In this document: positions 44,456 through 53,469 of the stretch, piece by piece
How positions within the stretch are numbered: position 1 is the stretch's first letter
How the letters are laid out: each line of letters begins with the position of its first letter
Assembly: GCA_028293625.1 (NCBI GenBank)
Contig: JAQGOL010000034.1
Location: forward strand, 1-64,000
Source of the DNA: Chthoniobacteraceae bacterium
GTDB taxonomy: Bacteria > Verrucomicrobiota > Verrucomicrobiia > Chthoniobacterales > Chthoniobacteraceae
DNA: 64,000 nt
Direction: 5' to 3'
The notes under the pieces: generated by a model
Database searches by the model: none
Seen by the model: only the letters and a program-made list of their open reading frames with translations
Told to the model about the DNA's origin: nothing
Program-made: the position numbers and the translations under genes

Positions 44456-47011
44456 ATGCCAAATCATACTCTGCCAGTCTGGCGGCTTCACCCCGACATT
44501 GTCCGCATCCTCACGAGGGGCAACCAGCTTATCCTCGTAGCCGCCACTGGTTCGGGCAAAACGACGCAGGTGCCGCAAATGCTCTTGGATGCCGGAGTTG
44601 CCGGAGCCGGGCGCATCGTGATCCTGCAACCGCGCCGGGTCGCCGCGCGCACCGTGGCGGCCAGGGTGGCGTGGGAACGCGGAGGCCGGCTCGGCGCGGA
44701 AGTGGGCTATCAGGTGCGGTTTGAGGAGCATCTCTCCGATGCTTCGCGCCTCTGCTTCGTCACGGAAGGGATTCTCCTGCGCTGGCTGCAGAACGACCAT
44801 GAGCTGCGCGGTGTGGGCGTCGTGATGTTCGACGAGTTTCACGAGCGAAATCTGCTCAGCGACGTCGCGCTGGCATTGGTAAAACGGCTCCAGCGGACGA
44901 CGCGTCCGGACCTAAAGATCGTCGTGATGTCCGCCACCCTCGAAGCCGAACCGGTGGCCTGTTATCTCGCCGAGAATCGACAAGACGCGGCTCCGATTCT
45001 CGTTTCCGAAGGCCGCACGTTCCCCGTTTCGATCAATTGGGCGCAATATGGAGATCAGCGGCCCGCGCCTGAGCGCGCAGCGGAAGCTGTTGCACGGATC
45101 ATCGCCAATGGAGATCCGGGCGACATCCTTGTGTTTATGCCGGGCATGGGTGAGATCAACTCGACCATCAACGCCCTGCGCGGCGCGCGCTTAAACGAAC
45201 AGTGCCTGTTGATTCCGCTGCACGGCGACCTGGCGCCGTCTGAGCAGGACCGCGCCTTTCAGCCCGCCGAAATGCGCAAGATCGTTGTCGCCACGAACGT
45301 CGCCGAGACGAGCGTCACCATTGATGGAGTTTGCCACGTCGTCGACGCCGGCTTGGCGCGTATCGCCCGCTACGATGCCGAACGTGGCATCCAGACACTG
45401 GCCGTCGAGGAGATCAGCCGCGCCAGTGCCGACCAGCGGACCGGCCGCGCGGGCCGCACGTCGCCGGGAACCTGCTGGCGGCTCTGGACTGAAAGCAACC
45501 ACCTTGCCCGGCCCGCGAAAAATACGCCGGAAATTCAGCGCGCCGACCTCGCGGAAACCGTCCTCCTGCTCCACTCTCTTGGGGTCAAACGCGCGGTCGA
45601 ATTCGACTGGTTGGATCAGCCGGACATCGAAGCCGTCGAACGCGCGGAAATGCTGCTGACCATCCTCGGCGCCCTGGCCGGTGGAGCCCCGACCCCCGTC
45701 GGCCGCCAGATGCTGCGGCTGCCGATGCACCCGCGCTTTTCGCGCATGCTGCTTGAGGCTTCGCGGCGTGGCTGCGTTGCCGAGGCCGCGCAATGTGCCG
45801 CGTTGGTGAGCGGACGCGACCTGCTTATGCGCTTGGGCAAGGACGATACCCAGTTGAAGGAGGCGCGCGAACGCTTCGAAGAAAGCACGCAGAGCGACTT
45901 TCATACGCTGATGCGCGCCCATGAGTTCGCCAGAAGCTGCAAATTTGACCTGAATGCCTGTCAGCGGGCCGGAGTCCATGCCCAGACGGCACGGCAGGTG
46001 GAGGAGACGTTCTCCCAGCTGCTCCAGATCGCCCGTCGCGAGCGCCTGATTGAGGAGGGAACGACAATGGCGAATCTCGATCCGGAGGCGCTTGCAAAAT
46101 GCCTGCTTGCCGGGTTTATCGATCAACTCGCGGTGCGCCACGAAACCGGTGACTGCCTGCTCACGGAAGGCCGCATCGGCACACTCGCGCGCGAAAGCGT
46201 CGTGGACGCGCCGCTCGCTGTGATCGCCGGCATTCGCGAGGTGGACGGCCGCGGCGGCCGCATGACTTTGCTGAGCCTGGCCACGGCGGTAAAGCCCGAG
46301 TGGATAAAGGAAATCTTCCCGCAGCACCTCACGGCCACCGTTGAACACCTCTTCGATCGCACGCACAAACGGGTCGCCGCGATCCGGCAGGAACGCTGCC
46401 TGGGACTTGTCATCACACAGAAACATCAGCGCGAAGTCGAGCCGGCGGCTTCAGGACATGCACTGGCGGAGGCTTTTTCCAACGGCTGGTTTGACCTGCC
46501 AAATCTCGGTCACGACGTAAAGCAGTTCATCGCGCGGGTGAACCTTATCTGTGCGGCGCTCCCGGAGTTGGAGTTTCCGCCGTTCGACGCCCCGGCATTG
46601 CTCGCCGCGCTGACACGTGCCTTCGCCGGGCAGACCCTGCTCAAGGAAGCGCAGACAGTGGAACTTCGGCCTCATTTCCGCCGCCATCTCGCCCCGGAAC
46701 AACTGGAGTGGCTCGATGAACTTCTCCCGCTCTCCATCCCCTGGCCGGATGGCAGGAAGTTGAAACTCACCTATCCCGAACCGGACCACGACGACGGGTG
46801 GCCAACTGCGCAGGTAAAGCTCAACGACTCCTGGGGGCTTAAGGAGCATCCGATGCTTGGCGAAGGCAAGGTGCCCGTGCGGCTCTGCCTCCTGCTCCCG
46901 GATGGCAAGCGCCTCGAGGCAACGACGGATTTCCCGAAGTGGAAGGCCGCCAATTACCCGAAACATCGCGCAACCATCAAGGCAAAGTATCCCGGCTTTG
47001 CATGGCCATAG
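44456..47011 (+). CDS. hrpB: ATP-dependent helicase HrpB
   Basis: 851 residues with the DEAH/RHA-type order of HrpB: LPVWRLHPDIVRIL, motif I VAATGSGKTTQVPQML, motif II DEFHERNLLSD, motif III SATLEAEPV, motif VI QRTGRAGRTSPGTCWRLW, then the helicase-associated and HrpB C-terminal regions (LPLSIPWPDGRKLKLTYPEP, YPKHRATIKAKYPGFAWP). Length and closing sequence match the family. HrpB is a putative RNA helicase of uncertain substrate, dispensable in E. coli. Monocistronic here, divergent from the receiver gene and convergent with the solute-binding-like gene. Confidence 0.93.
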   Translation: MPNHTLPVWRLHPDIVRILTRGNQLILVAATGSGKTTQVPQMLLDAGVAGAGRIVILQPRRVAARTVAARVAWERGGRLGAEVGYQVRFEEHLSDASRLCFVTEGILLRWLQNDHELRGVGVVMFDEFHERNLLSDVALALVKRLQRTTRPDLKIVVMSATLEAEPVACYLAENRQDAAPILVSEGRTFPVSINWAQYGDQRPAPERAAEAVARIIANGDPGDILVFMPGMGEINSTINALRGARLNEQCLLIPLHGDLAPSEQDRAFQPAEMRKIVVATNVAETSVTIDGVCHVVDAGLARIARYDAERGIQTLAVEEISRASADQRTGRAGRTSPGTCWRLWTESNHLARPAKNTPEIQRADLAETVLLLHSLGVKRAVEFDWLDQPDIEAVERAEMLLTILGALAGGAPTPVGRQMLRLPMHPRFSRMLLEASRRGCVAEAAQCAALVSGRDLLMRLGKDDTQLKEARERFEESTQSDFHTLMRAHEFARSCKFDLNACQRAGVHAQTARQVEETFSQLLQIARRERLIEEGTTMANLDPEALAKCLLAGFIDQLAVRHETGDCLLTEGRIGTLARESVVDAPLAVIAGIREVDGRGGRMTLLSLATAVKPEWIKEIFPQHLTATVEHLFDRTHKRVAAIRQERCLGLVITQKHQREVEPAASGHALAEAFSNGWFDLPNLGHDVKQFIARVNLICAALPELEFPPFDAPALLAALTRAFAGQTLLKEAQTVELRPHFRRHLAPEQLEWLDELLPLSIPWPDGRKLKLTYPEPDHDDGWPTAQVKLNDSWGLKEHPMLGEGKVPVRLCLLLPDGKRLEATTDFPKWKAANYPKHRATIKAKYPGFAWP

Positions 47012-47041
47012 ACGGCCACAATCCGGCAACCCGGCAATCGC

Positions 47042-47746
47042 TCAGATTTGATAGTCAGTCCAATCGCAGGTCGGCGAAACCGTCGGATAGCGCACTGCAT
47101 TTTGACGAATGAACCCGTCAAGAGAGGCCGCCAGTTCACTGCTCTCGGGCAGGGCAAAAGCGAAATGCTCGGGATCTTTCATCTCGTGGATATCGGTCAC
47201 AGCCAATCCGACATTCTGCGCCGCGACGTGATGGCTGCAAATATCGCCTGTGCCAAACGCATCAATCCGGCACGCAAGGAGATCGCGAATGGCATCTTCC
47301 TGCCGTTCGAAAAAAACGACCTTGGCCGTGCCGGGCTTCCGCCGGCTGGTATCCAGATCCGCGGTGGAACCACGGGTCACCGAAATGGTTCTGCCCCCAA
47401 AATCCGCCATCGTCCGCAAGAGAGGTTCATCCGCCGCCCTCACCACCAAAGATCTCTGCACCGTGTGATAAGGCGTGCTCCAAATCACACCAGGGGTGCG
47501 GCGAGCGTCCCAAGGAGCAATACCAGCCGCCGCAATGTCGATCTCCCCGCGGCCCGGCCTTTCCCAGATCCGGTCGAACTCAAAGAAGTGCACTTTTACC
47601 TCCAGCCCATGCGCCCGGGCGAACCCCCGCAAAAACTCAATATCTTTGCCGCGGGCCGTTCCGCCTTCGTTCCATGTCACGGGCGCGAACGCAGCGTAAG
47701 CGCCGACGGTAAGGATGCCGGGCGCCAGCGTGTCTAATCTTCCCAT
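47042..47746 (-). CDS. Solute-binding (SBP family 3)-like protein without signal peptide
   Basis: 234 residues from ATG 47746, chosen because GGAGG stands four bases upstream; a longer in-frame start exists at 47797. It reads as a family 3 substrate-binding domain: LTVGAYAAFAPVTW, KDIEFLRGFARAHGLEVKVHFFEFDRIW, IDIAAAGIAPWDARRTPGVIWSTPYHT, GGRTISVTRGSTAD and FALPESSELAASLDGFIR. Periplasmic members begin with a signal or lipobox; neither start gives one. No ABC permease or ATPase is adjacent. It may be a cytoplasmic ligand binder, an enzyme-like cyclohexadienyl dehydratase relative, or a degraded transporter part. Confidence 0.75.
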   Translation of the reverse strand: MGRLDTLAPGILTVGAYAAFAPVTWNEGGTARGKDIEFLRGFARAHGLEVKVHFFEFDRIWERPGRGEIDIAAAGIAPWDARRTPGVIWSTPYHTVQRSLVVRAADEPLLRTMADFGGRTISVTRGSTADLDTSRRKPGTAKVVFFERQEDAIRDLLACRIDAFGTGDICSHHVAAQNVGLAVTDIHEMKDPEHFAFALPESSELAASLDGFIRQNAVRYPTVSPTCDWTDYQI

Positions 47747-48007
47747 TGCACCTCCAGGGCGAAATTGCGGGGAAGAGGCCGGAAACCGCACTGACATTTC
47801 TGGGCTGAAGCGGAGGGATCAAGGAGGAAAAGTGCGGGGTAAAGCATGGGACCCGCACCCTATACTATCTCGACTAAGAGAGTATACATAAATCGCGCGA
47901 CGTACCCCTCGCCATTCACGCACGCACCCGGGCTGCCCATGATCGGTCACCTTATGGCAATGAGCCGCCGCAACCCGATGTCGCGGCGTTGAGATCCTCA
48001 AAAAACC

Positions 48008-49732
48008 TCAGCCGCGTTGCGCGCCATTGCCGCAGACTTCCATGCCAATGACACAAACGTCGTCGTCGAAATCGGGGCGCTGAGCGAAGTCGCGGATTTC
48101 TCTCAGAACCTCTTCGAGGATTTGCGGGGTTGGCAGGGTACTGCGGTTGCGGATCGCCTCGAGGAGAGCTTCCTGGCTGTAGAGCTGCGCGTCAGGGGCT
48201 TCGACTTCGAAAAGTCCGTCGGTGAACAGCATGATCATGTCGCCGGGCGCCATCGGGCTGCGTCCGGTGGCGTAGATTGCCTCGGGGAAAAGCCCCAGCG
48301 CGGGACTGCTCTGGCCGGCTGGGGCGAGTGATACGGTTTCGCCGATCCAGCGGCGCACATGCACGGGTTTGGGATGACCGGCGCTGGCAAAGCAGAGCTC
48401 GGAGCGCGCCACATCGGCAATCATCACCAAAGCCGTGGCGTAGAGCGTCGTCTCCGTGTTTTTCAAGAGCGAGTGCAGACGGCGATTCATCTCGGCGAGC
48501 AGCTTGCCAGGATCTGAGCCGCTCTGTTGCTCGAGGAGGACGCGCATCATGCTGGTGATTAACGCGGCGCGCACGCCATGTCCCATGACATCGCAGATGA
48601 AGATGCCGATGCTCGACTCCGAGACCGGAAAGACATCAAAGAAGTCACCGCTGACGCCGCCGGTCGGGAAGTAGAGGGAGAAAAACCGCAGGGCGCTTTC
48701 CTGCGGGGCGACGGAATGCGGGACGGTGGGGAAATTTTGTGGCAGCAGCGCAAACTGAAGCTCCCGCGCCATGGTCAGCTCTTCCTGCATCTGCTCGTTT
48801 TTGGTGCGCAGCTCAAGGGTGCGGTCGGCAATCCGCTTTTCGAGCTCTTCGTTAAGCGACTCCAGTTCCTTGCGCGCCACGTTGCGCTCACGTTCCGCGC
48901 GGTCGATGCGGCCGCCAACCAATTCGGCGACCTGATAGATGACGGCAGCAACAACGATTGTGGAAAGGAGCGTCGAGAGTGCCGAGGAGAACGCCGGATT
49001 AAGCTCAGTCCCGCTGAGAAAGCGCGCACGAACGAAACCATCGCCAAGCGCCACCGCAGTAACTGTCGGCAGGAACCAGCGCAACAGTTGCGCGCGCGTG
49101 GAATCGCCCAGCAACGCTTTCAATGGCCAGGAGCCGGGACCCGCGCCCGCAACCACGCTGCTGCCCAGAGCGAAGAAAGCCGCTGCCGTGGGCAGCGCCA
49201 CCGGGATGACATGGCCGCCGTAGAGCAACGGCGTTCCGTACATATAGCCAAGCACCACGACAAAACTAGTGCCCATGGTCAGCGTGGCAGCCGGGCCTGC
49301 CCATGACCGCCACCGTGAACCGGCCAGCGCGAAGATCGCCGAGCAGATAAGCAGGAAATTGAACGCTGTAATCGGCGACATGCGGCCTTTCTGCACCGCA
49401 CCGAACATCGCCGGATCCGAGACAAGCCACTCTTCCCACCCGAGACTGGGGCCGCCAAAGAACTCAAACAATTTTCCGAAGGCCACCAGCGCGACAAAGG
49501 CAATCAATGCCCGCGAAACCGCCCGCCTCGGCGAGGTCGATGCCGGAACAAGCATGATACCACCAAGGATGGTGAAGCCGAGCGCGGTGCTCGGAGCCAT
49601 GGGGATATAATTGCGCCGAAGACCGGCCAGCGCTTCAAGTCCGGCCACCCAGCTGATCAGCGTCAGCGTACCGAGAATGGCGGTAAGCAGCGCGCAACCG
49701 AAACTAACACGGCGATAGAGGTTCGGAGACAT
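48008..49732 (-). CDS. Membrane-bound PP2C/RsbU-type serine phosphatase
   Basis: About 574 residues from MSPNLYRRVSFGC (the frame is open to 49879, but the upstream text is not protein-like). Six to eight membrane helices fill the first ~300 residues, followed by a coiled coil (RAERERNVARKELESLNEELEKRIADRTLELRTK) and a C-terminal PP2C/SpoIIE domain: MARELQFALLPQNFP, GGVSGDFFDVF, IFICDVMGHGVRAAL, CFASAGHPKPV, IMLFTDGLFE and FDDDVCVIGM. Such proteins dephosphorylate anti-sigma antagonists in partner-switching pathways. No partner genes are adjacent. Confidence 0.88.
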   Translation of the reverse strand: MSPNLYRRVSFGCALLTAILGTLTLISWVAGLEALAGLRRNYIPMAPSTALGFTILGGIMLVPASTSPRRAVSRALIAFVALVAFGKLFEFFGGPSLGWEEWLVSDPAMFGAVQKGRMSPITAFNFLLICSAIFALAGSRWRSWAGPAATLTMGTSFVVVLGYMYGTPLLYGGHVIPVALPTAAAFFALGSSVVAGAGPGSWPLKALLGDSTRAQLLRWFLPTVTAVALGDGFVRARFLSGTELNPAFSSALSTLLSTIVVAAVIYQVAELVGGRIDRAERERNVARKELESLNEELEKRIADRTLELRTKNEQMQEELTMARELQFALLPQNFPTVPHSVAPQESALRFFSLYFPTGGVSGDFFDVFPVSESSIGIFICDVMGHGVRAALITSMMRVLLEQQSGSDPGKLLAEMNRRLHSLLKNTETTLYATALVMIADVARSELCFASAGHPKPVHVRRWIGETVSLAPAGQSSPALGLFPEAIYATGRSPMAPGDMIMLFTDGLFEVEAPDAQLYSQEALLEAIRNRSTLPTPQILEEVLREIRDFAQRPDFDDDVCVIGMEVCGNGAQRG

Positions 49733-49925
49733 GGAGGGTGCTTTGCCTGGGCTCAACTGACAAAGCCTCGTGGCAAAGCAACGCCAGGATCTCATGCGGC
49801 AGAGGGGGACGTCAAAGATTCCCGAGAGCCGCCGCTCAGGATCGCTCGGATCCACCGCAGCCGGCTTGCGGGGCCGCAAGCGCCGGCGGAGATGACCACC
49901 TTTCCCGAATGCGGTTTTTCAGGAA

Positions 49926-50276
49926 TTAGTGCGGCTTGGCGAAATCCGCCATTCCACTGATATCCAGGATGACCACCGGTTCATCGCCAACCACCCAGGC
50001 GTCATGGCCTGGTGGAATATTCGCCACGTCTCCGGCTACGAACTCCTCCTCAACGCCATCGTCCATCCGGACGCGAAGCCGGCCTGAGAGATGATATTGG
50101 AGATGCTCCGCCTCACAGCTTTCCGTCTGTGCCAGAGGTTTGACGCACGTCGACCAACGCCAACCGGGTTGCAGGGTAGCCCGGCCAAAAGTGACGCCGC
50201 CCAGGGTGACGACCTGCACCTCGCCTTTTTCAAAGGATCGCCGTTCCTCAGGTTTGGACAACTGCTTCTTCTCCAT
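49926..50276 (-). CDS. Cupin domain protein
   Basis: About 116 residues from MEKKQLSKPEERRSFEKGEV (ATG 50276). It has a conserved cupin barrel: HLQYHLSGRLRVRMDDGVEEEFVAGDVANIPPGHDAWVVGDEPVVIL. The first motif has a single His within AEHLQYHLSG and the second has PPGHDAW, enough for a metal site. Typical of small cupins of unknown substrate. The upstream side (50277-50712) is filled largely by a 21-bp tandem array, which may control it. Divergence is not an issue, since the gene beyond the array ends towards it. Confidence 0.85.
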   Translation of the reverse strand: MEKKQLSKPEERRSFEKGEVQVVTLGGVTFGRATLQPGWRWSTCVKPLAQTESCEAEHLQYHLSGRLRVRMDDGVEEEFVAGDVANIPPGHDAWVVGDEPVVILDISGMADFAKPH

Positions 50277-50470
50277 TGCCTGCTCTACATGCAATGCACA
50301 CATATCCGATTCCTCAATTCATTTGCGTTTCCACGGCCTCTCCAATCGCTGAAGAGGCTTTATATAAGAATCGTCAATTGGGGCGCAAACAGCCGCTTGA
50401 AGGTTCCCGGGTATCCATAAAAAACGATTCCGGCGCATGGGTACACTCAACGGTCCGGATTGTTTCAATC

Positions 50471-50659
50471 CCCTCGCCTGTTCCCCTCAGGCGACTTCCC
50501 ATCCAATCAACACCCACTCCTATTCGAGGAATACGACAGCCTGTTGATGGAACAGAATCGCCTGTTCGTGGAACAGGATGGCCACTTGAGCCAACAGGAT
50601 CGCCTGTTCACCGAACACGATCACCCATTCACCGGACACGATCGCCTGTCTGCGACACA
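50471..50659. repeat. 21-bp tandem array with palindromic units
   Basis: Nine tandem units of exactly 21 bp begin at 50471 and step to 50639. The consensus is CGATCGCCTGTTC, three variable bases, then GAACA. The best units are 50534-50554, 50555-50575, 50597-50617, 50618-50638 and 50639-50659; those before 50534 are degenerate. Several contain inverted repeats, for example CTGTTC-GTG-GAACAG (50562-50576) and TGTTC-ACC-GAACA (50605-50617), all on the same helical face. All frames tested stay mostly open because the unit is a multiple of three; the minus frame gives a 57-residue heptad string (HEQAILF, GEQAILL), which is unlikely to be a real protein but cannot be excluded. No spacers, so not CRISPR. 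The rest of 50277-50712 holds nothing else recognised. Confidence 0.75.
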
Positions 50660-50712
50660 GCAAAACCCTCATCCGCTCCGAAGCGTGCAGCTTCATCAGG
50701 CCGCCGCTCGCG

Positions 50713-51825
50713 TCACCGCTGCTGGTAAAATGGGAAATCGGTATAGCCTTCCGCCGTCGGTGCCGACCACGCCTTCATGTCCGCCGGCGGATTGAGCTCC
50801 CAGCCGTTTGCGAAGCGCTCCACCAGATCCGGATTGCTCAGATACGGGCGGCCAAAAGCGATCAGGTCAGCTTCGCCGCTGGTAATCGCCTCTTCCGCCG
50901 TTGCCTGCGTATAGCCGCAGTTGCCCATCAGCGGCCCGTCAAACACGGAGCGAAACTCCGACAGCGTCATTGGCGTCCCCTGCTTGTGAAAGCCGAATGC
51001 CAGCCCGTCCACCACATGCAAATAAGCCAGACCGTAGCCGTTAAGCTGCGCCGCAGCGTGCGTGTAGGTCTCGCGAAAATCCGGCGCTCCCATGTCATTA
51101 AAATTCCCATTTGGCGAGAGCCGCACGCCCACGCGGTCGGCCGGCCATATGGTGAGGATCGCCTCCGTCACCTCTTTAAGAAAACGATACCGATTCTCCA
51201 CACTCCCGCCGTAACCATCGGTGCGCTGATTCGTCTTTGAGTCGAGGAATTGATTAATCAGATAACCGTTGGCCGCGTGAATCTCGACGCCATCGAACCC
51301 CGCAGCCTTCGCCCGCTCCGCCGCCCGCCGGTAATCCTCCACGACCGCCGCCACTTCCGCCGTCTCCAGCGCGCGCGGCGCCTCATACGGCTGCTTGCCA
51401 ATCGGTGTGTGAATATATTCGCCGTCGATTTTGATCGCCGATGCCGAGACCGCTCGCTGGCCGCCATGGAAGGCGCTGTGCGAAGCGCGCCCCAGGTGCC
51501 AAAGTTGCAAAAAGATCGGCGTGCCCCGTTCATGCAATGCGGTGACAATTTTCCTCCAACCCGCCTCCTGCGCATCGGTATATACGCCGGGCGAATCGAC
51601 CCACCCATTGGCCTGCTCGGAGATCGTGGTCGCTTCGCTGATGATCAATCCCGCCGAATCGCGCTGCGTGTAATACTCCACCATCAAGTCGTTCGGCACC
51701 CGCTCTTTTCCCGCCCGCGCCCGAGTCAGCGGTGCCATGACGACACGATTGCGCAGCGGCAATCCACGCAGGTTAAAGGGGGAAAGCAAATGAGGAGACG
51801 GGATGCTGGCGTGCGGGGTGGTCAT
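50713..51825 (-). CDS. NADH:flavin oxidoreductase, Old Yellow Enzyme family (NemA-like)
   Basis: About 370 residues from MTTPHASIPSPHLLSPFNLR (ATG 51825). It has OYE features: LRNRVVMAPLTRARA, IISEATTISEQANGW, FLQLWHLGRASH, DGVEIHAANGYLINQFLDSKTNQRTDGYGGSVENRYRF, RVGVRLSPNGNF and DLIAFGRPYLSNPDLVER. The substrate-binding HxxN pair is HAAN. Members reduce alkene double bonds or nitrate esters with FMN and NAD(P)H. Monocistronic; the far side borders the divergent TrmN6-like gene. Confidence 0.92.
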   Translation of the reverse strand: MTTPHASIPSPHLLSPFNLRGLPLRNRVVMAPLTRARAGKERVPNDLMVEYYTQRDSAGLIISEATTISEQANGWVDSPGVYTDAQEAGWRKIVTALHERGTPIFLQLWHLGRASHSAFHGGQRAVSASAIKIDGEYIHTPIGKQPYEAPRALETAEVAAVVEDYRRAAERAKAAGFDGVEIHAANGYLINQFLDSKTNQRTDGYGGSVENRYRFLKEVTEAILTIWPADRVGVRLSPNGNFNDMGAPDFRETYTHAAAQLNGYGLAYLHVVDGLAFGFHKQGTPMTLSEFRSVFDGPLMGNCGYTQATAEEAITSGEADLIAFGRPYLSNPDLVERFANGWELNPPADMKAWSAPTAEGYTDFPFYQQR

Positions 51826-51971
51826 GAGGTCAATACAAACTGGTTGGTTAATCCGGATTCCAAAGGCTGCGCGCGTGTTTACGTCCGCCTGGAGATTCGT
51901 TATTACCAGAAATAGCAATTATCCGCGAAACGCATTCACCGGCGTTACCGCGCCTCCACCTCCCTTCATCC

Positions 51972-52781
51972 TTGTCCTTTCTCCACGAAAACTTCACCGC
52001 CCGAAAAGCCGCCCTTGAGACCGAGGTCGGCTTTCCTGTTTCAATCAGCGGCCTGACCGGCCCGCTTCGAATCTTCCAACGGATAAAAGGGCATCGCCAC
52101 TCGATCGATGACGCCACCACGGCCTGGTATGCCCTTCAAAAAGCGCCTTCCGCGCCGGCCTGCCTCGACCTCGGGAGCGGTGTGGGGACCGTGGGGCTCA
52201 TTGTGCTCTGGGGCTTGGGCGAAAACGCGTCGCTCACCTGCGTCGAAGCACAGGAAGTGAGCTATGGGCTCCTTCGGGCAAATGTCGCGTGCAACAATCT
52301 CGATTCACGCGTCGAGGCCATTCACGGGGACATTCGAGAGCTCCACCTCCCTCGGAAGTTCCCGCTCATCACCGGGAGCCCGCCGTATTTCCCGATCGAA
52401 GGCGGCACGCTCCCTTCCGATACCCAGAAGGCACATGCGCGGTTTGAATTACGCGGGCATGTCGGCAACTACGCGGAAGCTGCGAAACGCCACCTGACTC
52501 CCGATGGGCTCTTCGTCTTCTGTTTCCCGTTTCAACAAAAAGCGCGCTGTATCGAACTGGTGCACGCCACTGGCTTTCGGATTGTCACGATCCGCGATGT
52601 TTTTCCGCGCCGGGATCGACCCGCCCTTTTCTCGCTCTATAGCGCGAGACTGGATTGGGCGGGTCCCATTGAAGAAGAACCGGCGTTCATCGTCTCCGAA
52701 CCCGATGGCGCCTACACTCCTGAAATGATCGCGATGCAAAGGAGCCGCAACTTTGGCCCCGATGGCACCAATGAGATCTGA
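51972..52781 (+). CDS. TrmN6-like N6-adenine methyltransferase
   Basis: 269 residues, start TTG 51972 (no ATG is available upstream in frame). Class I methyltransferase with motif I CLDLGSGVGTVGLIVLW, CVEAQEVSYGLLRANVACN, VEAIHGDIREL and a catalytic motif ITGSPPYFP where tRNA1(Val) A37 N6-methyltransferases have NPPY. The SPPY form is seen in some relatives and should remain active in base-flipping N6 chemistry, but the tRNA target is inferred from similarity only. Convergent with the DUF5069 gene. Confidence 0.82.
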   Translation: MSFLHENFTARKAALETEVGFPVSISGLTGPLRIFQRIKGHRHSIDDATTAWYALQKAPSAPACLDLGSGVGTVGLIVLWGLGENASLTCVEAQEVSYGLLRANVACNNLDSRVEAIHGDIRELHLPRKFPLITGSPPYFPIEGGTLPSDTQKAHARFELRGHVGNYAEAAKRHLTPDGLFVFCFPFQQKARCIELVHATGFRIVTIRDVFPRRDRPALFSLYSARLDWAGPIEEEPAFIVSEPDGAYTPEMIAMQRSRNFGPDGTNEI

Positions 52782-52786
52782 CAGAA

Positions 52787-52812
52787 TGAATGGGCCAAAA
52801 AAGCCTCATTCA
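52787..52812. terminator. Hairpin between convergent genes
   Basis: TGAATGGG (52787-52794) pairs with CCTCATTCA region 52805-52812 through an 8-bp stem including one G-T pair, with an A-rich loop. It lies between two converging stop codons, where a bidirectional terminator is expected, but no clear U-run follows on either strand. Confidence 0.35.
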
Positions 52813-52820
52813 CCCAGGTT

Positions 52821-53348
52821 TTATCCTTTCGCCGCCGCGGCTTTTTTTACCGCGTTGACGATTGCCCGGTCATCGTCGCCTTTATCCCGCACGAGCTGCA
52901 GGAATTGCGGCAGCGTCATGTGATGGCGGCGCAGAAACGGGCGGTCGCCGCCGCAGCCGTACATGAGGTTTGGGTCCATCTCACCGCGCAGCTTAAGACG
53001 CGCCTTGGCGATAAGTCGCGGAAGCCATGCGATGCCATCGACCTTGGCGGCCTTGGCGGGCAGTTCGCTCATTGGCACCAGCTGACCTGTTGGTTTGCCA
53101 TGCATCACGGTAAGGAAATATTCCCGCCGGATCGCCGTCACGTCGCGCACGGTCTCAAAATCGACGTCATCGTAGCGGAGCGAGTCGTCCACAAAATCGA
53201 ACAACTCCTGCGCCGAGCAGCCGATTTCTGAGAGAAACCCGAGATCCGCAGGCGTGAACATCGTCTGCGCTGACTTGCGCCCTGCCTTCCACGCCGCGGT
53301 GGCGCGTTCCCAGACGTTAAAAAATTCCAGATTCCAGTCCTCGTTCAT
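52821..53348 (-). CDS. DUF5069 domain protein
   Basis: About 175 residues from MNEDWNLEFFNVWERATAAW (ATG 53348). The C-terminal stretch KAAKVDGIAWLPRLIAKARL with KLRGEMDPNLMYGCGGDR and FLQLVRDKGDDD is the DUF5069 signature, a family common in Verrucomicrobiota and Planctomycetes. Earlier text (AQTMFTPADLGFLSEIGCSAQELFDFVDD) may be the same domain's helical front. No catalytic residues are known for the family. Convergent with the TrmN6-like gene. Confidence 0.75.
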   Translation of the reverse strand: MNEDWNLEFFNVWERATAAWKAGRKSAQTMFTPADLGFLSEIGCSAQELFDFVDDSLRYDDVDFETVRDVTAIRREYFLTVMHGKPTGQLVPMSELPAKAAKVDGIAWLPRLIAKARLKLRGEMDPNLMYGCGGDRPFLRRHHMTLPQFLQLVRDKGDDDRAIVNAVKKAAAAKG

Positions 53349-53469
53349 GCGCACCGAGCGTAGCAAAAGCGCCACCCAGTGCAATCGTTGGCAAAAAATC
53401 AAAGGCCGGCGAACTCCCGTGCGATTATCAAGACGCCGTTATTCACGCCCCTAACATCCTCCTTCCTTC

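Noticed and set aside
45191-46426. Minus-strand 411-codon frame opposite hrpB
   Set aside because: Shadow of hrpB, whose plus frame has all helicase motifs.
50471-50659. CRISPR array
   Set aside because: Units are directly adjacent at 21 bp without spacers, and no cas gene is present.
50471-50659. LexA (SOS) boxes
   Set aside because: The palindrome is TGTTC-N3-GAACA; known LexA sites such as GAAC-N4-GTTC differ in order and spacing.
50276-50795. Two plus-strand frames with heptad repeats across the 21-bp array
   Set aside because: Several frames stay open because the unit length is a multiple of three; codon pattern does not single one out and no start signal is convincing.
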